Shown here: piece by piece, positions 6,709 to 9,453 of the stretch | Position numbering within the stretch: the first letter of the stretch is position 1 | How the letters are laid out: each line of letters starts with the position of its first letter | NCBI GenBank assembly: GCA_938003725.1 | Contig: CALKXX010000080.1 | Location: 1 to 9,453, forward strand | Direction: 5' to 3' | Origin: an uncultured Sphingomonadaceae bacterium | GTDB taxonomy: Bacteria > Pseudomonadota > Alphaproteobacteria > Sphingomonadales > Sphingomonadaceae | DNA: 9,453 nucleotides | Program-made: the position numbers and the translations under genes | Notes under the pieces: generated by a model | The model's input: the letters and a program-made list of their open reading frames with translations, nothing else | Databases searched by the model: none | What the model was told of the DNA's origin: nothing

Positions 6709-7394
6709 ATTTGCCTATATTGATATTGCGTCCGGCGGACGGTGCGGTGCAAACGATGCGGCGCGCGTCCGCGATGGGACTTGAAACCATCATAGACCCG
6801 TTGTTCGAAATCGAACCGGTATCGTGGGAACAGCCTTTGGCCTCAAACTTTGATGCCCTGATGATCACTAGTGCCAACGCGCTAAAATACGCAGGCAACC
6901 ATATTTTGGACTATCAAAGATTGCCAGTATTGGCGGTAGGCGCAGCGACAGCGACAGCGGCGCGGCAATTGAGCTTTCAGGTGCGTGAGACTGGTAGCGG
7001 AGGCGCGCAAGCACTTTTGAATTCTCTAAAGACCGGTCAATACCCTCGAATATTGAGACTGGTTGGGGAAGATCACGTGTCATTGACGGCACCCGATAAT
7101 TTCATTGACCTTCGCATCGTATATCGGTCAGTCGCTTTGCCAATTGGCTCTAAAGCGCAAGAAGTGCTGGCGGCACCATGCGTTATTCTGCTCCATTCTG
7201 TCCGCGCTGCAGCGACACTGGCTCGCGAATGTAAGCGCCTTGAAATCGATCAATCAAAATGCAAGATCGTCACCATATCGGCGCAAACGGCTGAGGCCGC
7301 CGGTGCGGGCTGGGCCAGTGTCCACATCGCCGAGGAGCCGACCGACGATGCTTTACTGTCGCTTGCGGGCGGACTATGCCAGCCTCAATCGTAA
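6705..7394 (+). CDS. hemD: Uroporphyrinogen-III synthase
   Basis: A 229-residue protein that closes hydroxymethylbilane with inversion of ring D to give uroporphyrinogen III. The family diverges strongly, so identification rests on weak but typical landmarks plus position: ILRPADGA near residues 7-14 (the N-terminal R-P), LMITSANAL at 52-60 (the conserved T-S-A/N segment at the domain crossover), LAVGAATA around 76-83 (the V-G-x-x-T/A loop), LLHSVRAA around 162-169 (the second-domain S-x-R/G-A segment) and TISAQTAEAA near 190-199. The two alternating halves and the length fit HemD. Its ATG overlaps the hemC stop in an ATGA arrangement with no well-placed ribosome-binding site of its own, so translation probably depends on ribosomes finishing hemC. 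This matters because hemC carries a premature stop. Confidence 0.9.
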   Translation: MNLPILILRPADGAVQTMRRASAMGLETIIDPLFEIEPVSWEQPLASNFDALMITSANALKYAGNHILDYQRLPVLAVGAATATAARQLSFQVRETGSGGAQALLNSLKTGQYPRILRLVGEDHVSLTAPDNFIDLRIVYRSVALPIGSKAQEVLAAPCVILLHSVRAAATLARECKRLEIDQSKCKIVTISAQTAEAAGAGWASVHIAEEPTDDALLSLAGGLCQPQS

Positions 7395-7415
7395 CAAATA
7401 GCCAAATTATAGTTT

Positions 7416-7420
7416 GAGGA
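7416..7420 (+). promoter_or_regulatory. Ribosome-binding site of the Mic60-like gene
   Basis: GAGGA, six bases before the ATG at 7427-7429, in the gap of 32 bases after hemD. It fixes the start, placing a 20-residue cytoplasmic tail before the membrane anchor. Confidence 0.6.
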
Positions 7421-7426
7421 ACCGGA

Positions 7427-8398
7427 ATGAATCGGGATTATGAAAAGGTCTCCGCGGCGGGCGCGAAAAACAATATGACCCGCAATGTGTTGATCCTGAT
7501 GATTGTAGCTTTTTTGGGCGGTGTGATTGCAACCGGCTGGATATTGTCGCGCTACAATCCGTTTGAAACGACTGAAGAGACTGTCACCGATACGGCAATT
7601 GAAGCCAAACAACCGGGCGCTGCCGACGACCCGGCAGAGGCACTTGCAAAACGCATTGATGCGGATGGCACGGTGTTGCCGGCTCCTGAACCAAAGGTCG
7701 GAGAGACGGCCTCTTCGCTGATAACGCAAAAGGGGTCCGCCCTAGATGCGCGTGTAGCCGATCTGGAAGACAGGTTGTCGCGGATCAACGTGCAAGCGCA
7801 GGCTGCATCCGGCAATGCCGCACGTGCAGAGGGCTTGCTGATTGCGTTTGCCGCTCGGCGCGCGCTGGATCGCGGATCACCGCTTGGCTATATCGAATCC
7901 CAGTTGCGTCTGCGATTTGGCGATGCACAGCCCAAGGCTGTAACTACCATCATTAATGCGTCCAGAGAACCGGTAACGCTTGAGGAACTGGCCGCTGGTC
8001 TGGATGATATTGGTCCTACTGTTGCGGCCGGTGCGACCGGGGACGGATTCTGGACCGATATGAAACGTGAAATTTCAGAGCTGTTTGTCATTCGCAAAGA
8101 GGGTACGCAGTCTCCTGCTCCGCAAAAGCGACTGGAACGTGCAAAGCGCTATGTTGAAAATGGCAATGTCGATGCGGCAATAGCAGAGATGGAAAAACTG
8201 CCCGGCATCACGAACGGCGATGAGGATGCCACGGCATGGATGGAAAAAGCGCGCCGATATAATGAGGCGCGCCGGGCTTTGGATGTGATTGAAACCGCTG
8301 CAATCCTGGAGCCTCAGCAACTACGCGCCGCTGATGGTGAACGTGTGGATCAACCATCTCCTCTTGCGCCGAATATTGTCCCGATTCCGGCCCCCTGA
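7427..8398 (+). CDS. Mitofilin (Mic60)-like inner-membrane protein of the heme cluster
   Basis: A 323-residue protein with a short cytoplasmic N-terminus, one membrane anchor at about residues 20-40 (VLILMIVAFLGGVIATGWIL), an acidic and Pro-rich periplasmic linker (about 46-95), a short predicted coiled coil (about 105-128, ALDARVADLEDRLSRI), and a helical C-terminal domain with ARAEGLLIAFAARRALDRG (about 132-150) and LRLRFGDAQPKAV (about 160-172), segments typical of the bacterial mitofilin domain (COG4223). Established knowledge: alphaproteobacterial Mic60 relatives are anchored in the inner membrane, shape intracytoplasmic membranes in species that make them, and are often encoded next to hemD, as here. 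Sphingomonads generally lack extensive internal membranes, so the role here is inferred, perhaps envelope contact or scaffolding. The protein is shorter than many family members. It ends two bases from the convergent thioesterase gene. Confidence 0.82.
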   Translation: MNRDYEKVSAAGAKNNMTRNVLILMIVAFLGGVIATGWILSRYNPFETTEETVTDTAIEAKQPGAADDPAEALAKRIDADGTVLPAPEPKVGETASSLITQKGSALDARVADLEDRLSRINVQAQAASGNAARAEGLLIAFAARRALDRGSPLGYIESQLRLRFGDAQPKAVTTIINASREPVTLEELAAGLDDIGPTVAAGATGDGFWTDMKREISELFVIRKEGTQSPAPQKRLERAKRYVENGNVDAAIAEMEKLPGITNGDEDATAWMEKARRYNEARRALDVIETAAILEPQQLRAADGERVDQPSPLAPNIVPIPAP

Positions 8399-8400
8399 AT

Positions 8401-8799
8401 TTAGCTCAGAAAAAGATCGATGAGGTTTGGAGGCACCCTGACAGGTCGCCCCGAAACGCGGTCAACGATCGCCCAGTTGGTGCGGCCCGACACAATGGGT
8501 TTTTTCCCCGCTCCCATAAATTCAAAGTTCCGCCAGAAGCGCGCTCCCTTTGGCGGTTCAGATATCCATGTCCGTCCAGTGGCAATATCGCCGAGCGTTA
8601 TATTGCCTCGATAGTCGATTTCATGACGAGTCACGACCCAGATATATTGATCGATGGCAGATTGCGGTGCGACGGCATTCCAATGCGCGGTCGCCAGTTC
8701 CTGAACCCAGCGCACCCAGACTGTGTTATTGACGTGATTCAGTTCGTCAATATCCTCGGTTTGCGCAGTGAATGAAATCTGAAACTCAAACAGTGCCAT
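8401..8799 (-). CDS. Hot-dog fold acyl-CoA thioesterase (4HBT family)
   Basis: A 132-residue single-domain protein. The N-terminal segment DIDELNHVNN (residues 16-25) is the active-site motif of 4-hydroxybenzoyl-CoA thioesterase-like hot-dog enzymes, in which an Asp just ahead of the H-V-N-N turn serves as nucleophile or base; the aromatic-rich helix that follows (VWVRWVQELATAHW, 27-40) is the central 'sausage' helix. The remaining strands (WVVTRHEIDYRGNITLGD, about 53-70, and the TNWAIVD strand near 106-112) complete one hot-dog unit, which would dimerise or tetramerise. It likely hydrolyses an acyl- or aryl-CoA ester; the substrate is unknown. The ATG at 8797-8799 lies inside the 3' end of the HAD gene (14-base overlap) with GGAG four bases upstream, so the two are co-transcribed and probably translationally coupled. 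Confidence 0.87.
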   Translation of the reverse strand: MALFEFQISFTAQTEDIDELNHVNNTVWVRWVQELATAHWNAVAPQSAIDQYIWVVTRHEIDYRGNITLGDIATGRTWISEPPKGARFWRNFEFMGAGKKPIVSGRTNWAIVDRVSGRPVRVPPNLIDLFLS

Positions 8800-9415
8800 T
8801 CTGCTCCAGTGCTACGCCATGTTCCAGCAGCTTCCGTTTGGCTTGATCAGCATTGCAAAACTGAAATGATTTCATTCCGGTCGATTGTGCACCTTCGACA
8901 TTTCCAAGAATATCGTCCATAAATATCGTCGCCTCGGCCACTAGCTCGTAGTGCGTGAGCAGATGGCGATAGATATCCGGATCAGGTTTTAGAAGACAGA
9001 CTTCTGCTGAAATAACTGCGCCGTCAAATAGCGGCCAAAACGCATGATTGGCTTTCAAATGATCGACAATTTCATGAACATTGTCACTCAGTGCATAGAT
9101 GCCGTAATCTGCTTCCTTCAGTTGCTTCATAAGCTCTAATGTACCGGGTACTGCGTCCTGGCTATCGAGAATATGAAACCATAGTTGGTCGGTTTCATCG
9201 CTGGTTAGGCCAAGTTGTTCCCGGTAACGCTGCATGGCTTCCTGAGCGGTGATATGGCCTAGATTTAGTGGCCGCCAGATGCTGTCACCCGGAAAAATTG
9301 ACCGCACAAAGCTATCCGTCGCACGATCCTTTCCCAATGCCCTTTCCACGATAAGATGTGGATCCCAACGAGTCAGTACATTGCCGATATCAAAAACAAC
9401 GTTTCGAATGGTCAT
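8786..9415 (-). CDS. HAD-superfamily phosphatase, subfamily IA (YihX-like)
   Basis: A 209-residue hydrolase. Motif I is VVFDIGNVL with nucleophile Asp9; a Gly takes the place of the usual second Asp, as in the FDLGNV motif of E. coli YihX (glucose-1-phosphatase). The cap domain occupies roughly residues 18-90. Motif II is YALSDN with Ser110, motif III is Lys143 in LLKPDPDIY, and motif IV is IFMDD with Asp167 and Asp168, followed by GNVEGAQSTGM, also YihX-like. It should dephosphorylate a small phosphorylated metabolite; the substrate is unproven. I chose the ATG at 9413-9415, seven codons inside a TTG at 9434-9436, because the ATG puts motif I at the usual distance and has a GGGA about eight bases upstream, whereas the TTG has no clear ribosome-binding site. 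It overlaps the thioesterase start by 14 bases. Confidence 0.88.
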   Translation of the reverse strand: MTIRNVVFDIGNVLTRWDPHLIVERALGKDRATDSFVRSIFPGDSIWRPLNLGHITAQEAMQRYREQLGLTSDETDQLWFHILDSQDAVPGTLELMKQLKEADYGIYALSDNVHEIVDHLKANHAFWPLFDGAVISAEVCLLKPDPDIYRHLLTHYELVAEATIFMDDILGNVEGAQSTGMKSFQFCNADQAKRKLLEHGVALEQNGTV

Positions 9416-9453
9416 TCCGTCATTCCCATTTGCCAAAGAATGAACGCATATTC

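Overview
The window looks like a chromosomal housekeeping segment from an alphaproteobacterium, most likely a sphingomonad (Sphingomonadales, with moderate GC). I base this on the proteins (a sphingomonad-style PfkB sugar/nucleoside kinase, TsaD, GpsA and HemC/HemD) and on the gene order, with tsaD-gpsA divergent from hemC-hemD and a mitofilin (Mic60)-like gene directly after hemD. I see no rRNA, tRNA, CRISPR array, insertion sequence, phage gene or integration site. Coding density is very high: the longest gaps are about 106 and 86 bases.

Layout, left to right. Bases 1-195 (minus) hold the first 65 codons of a small lipoprotein cut by the window edge. Bases 213-911 (minus) encode an EI24/CysZ-like four-helix membrane protein. 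A divergent gap of 106 bases separates it from a PfkB-family (adenosine kinase-like) gene at 1018-2016 (plus). That gene meets, tail to tail, a minus-strand cluster that reads from right to left as tsaD (4673-5707), gpsA (3681-4676) and a Wzx-like polysaccharide flippase (2023-3594). tsaD diverges from the plus-strand heme cluster hemC (5749-6708), hemD (6705-7394) and a Mic60-like membrane protein (7427-8398). The window closes with a minus-strand pair, a HAD phosphatase (8786-9415) followed by a hot-dog thioesterase (8401-8799).

How the genes work together. HemC polymerises four porphobilinogens into hydroxymethylbilane and HemD cyclises it to uroporphyrinogen III, the branch point to heme, siroheme and cobalamin. 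The Mic60-like protein downstream is the alphaproteobacterial relative of the mitochondrial crista organiser. TsaD makes the t6A37 tRNA modification, GpsA supplies glycerol-3-phosphate for phospholipids, and the flippase serves envelope polysaccharide export.

The one striking anomaly is in hemC. Its reading frame, otherwise intact and conserved along its whole length, carries an in-frame amber codon (TAG, 5872-5874) at codon 42. The stop lies after the conserved N-terminal substrate/cofactor-binding motif and before all the rest of the enzyme. It is either a real nonsense mutation in a normally essential gene, a suppressed or read-through stop, or a single-base sequence error. I found no convincing novel multi-gene system here; the rest of the region is ordinary.
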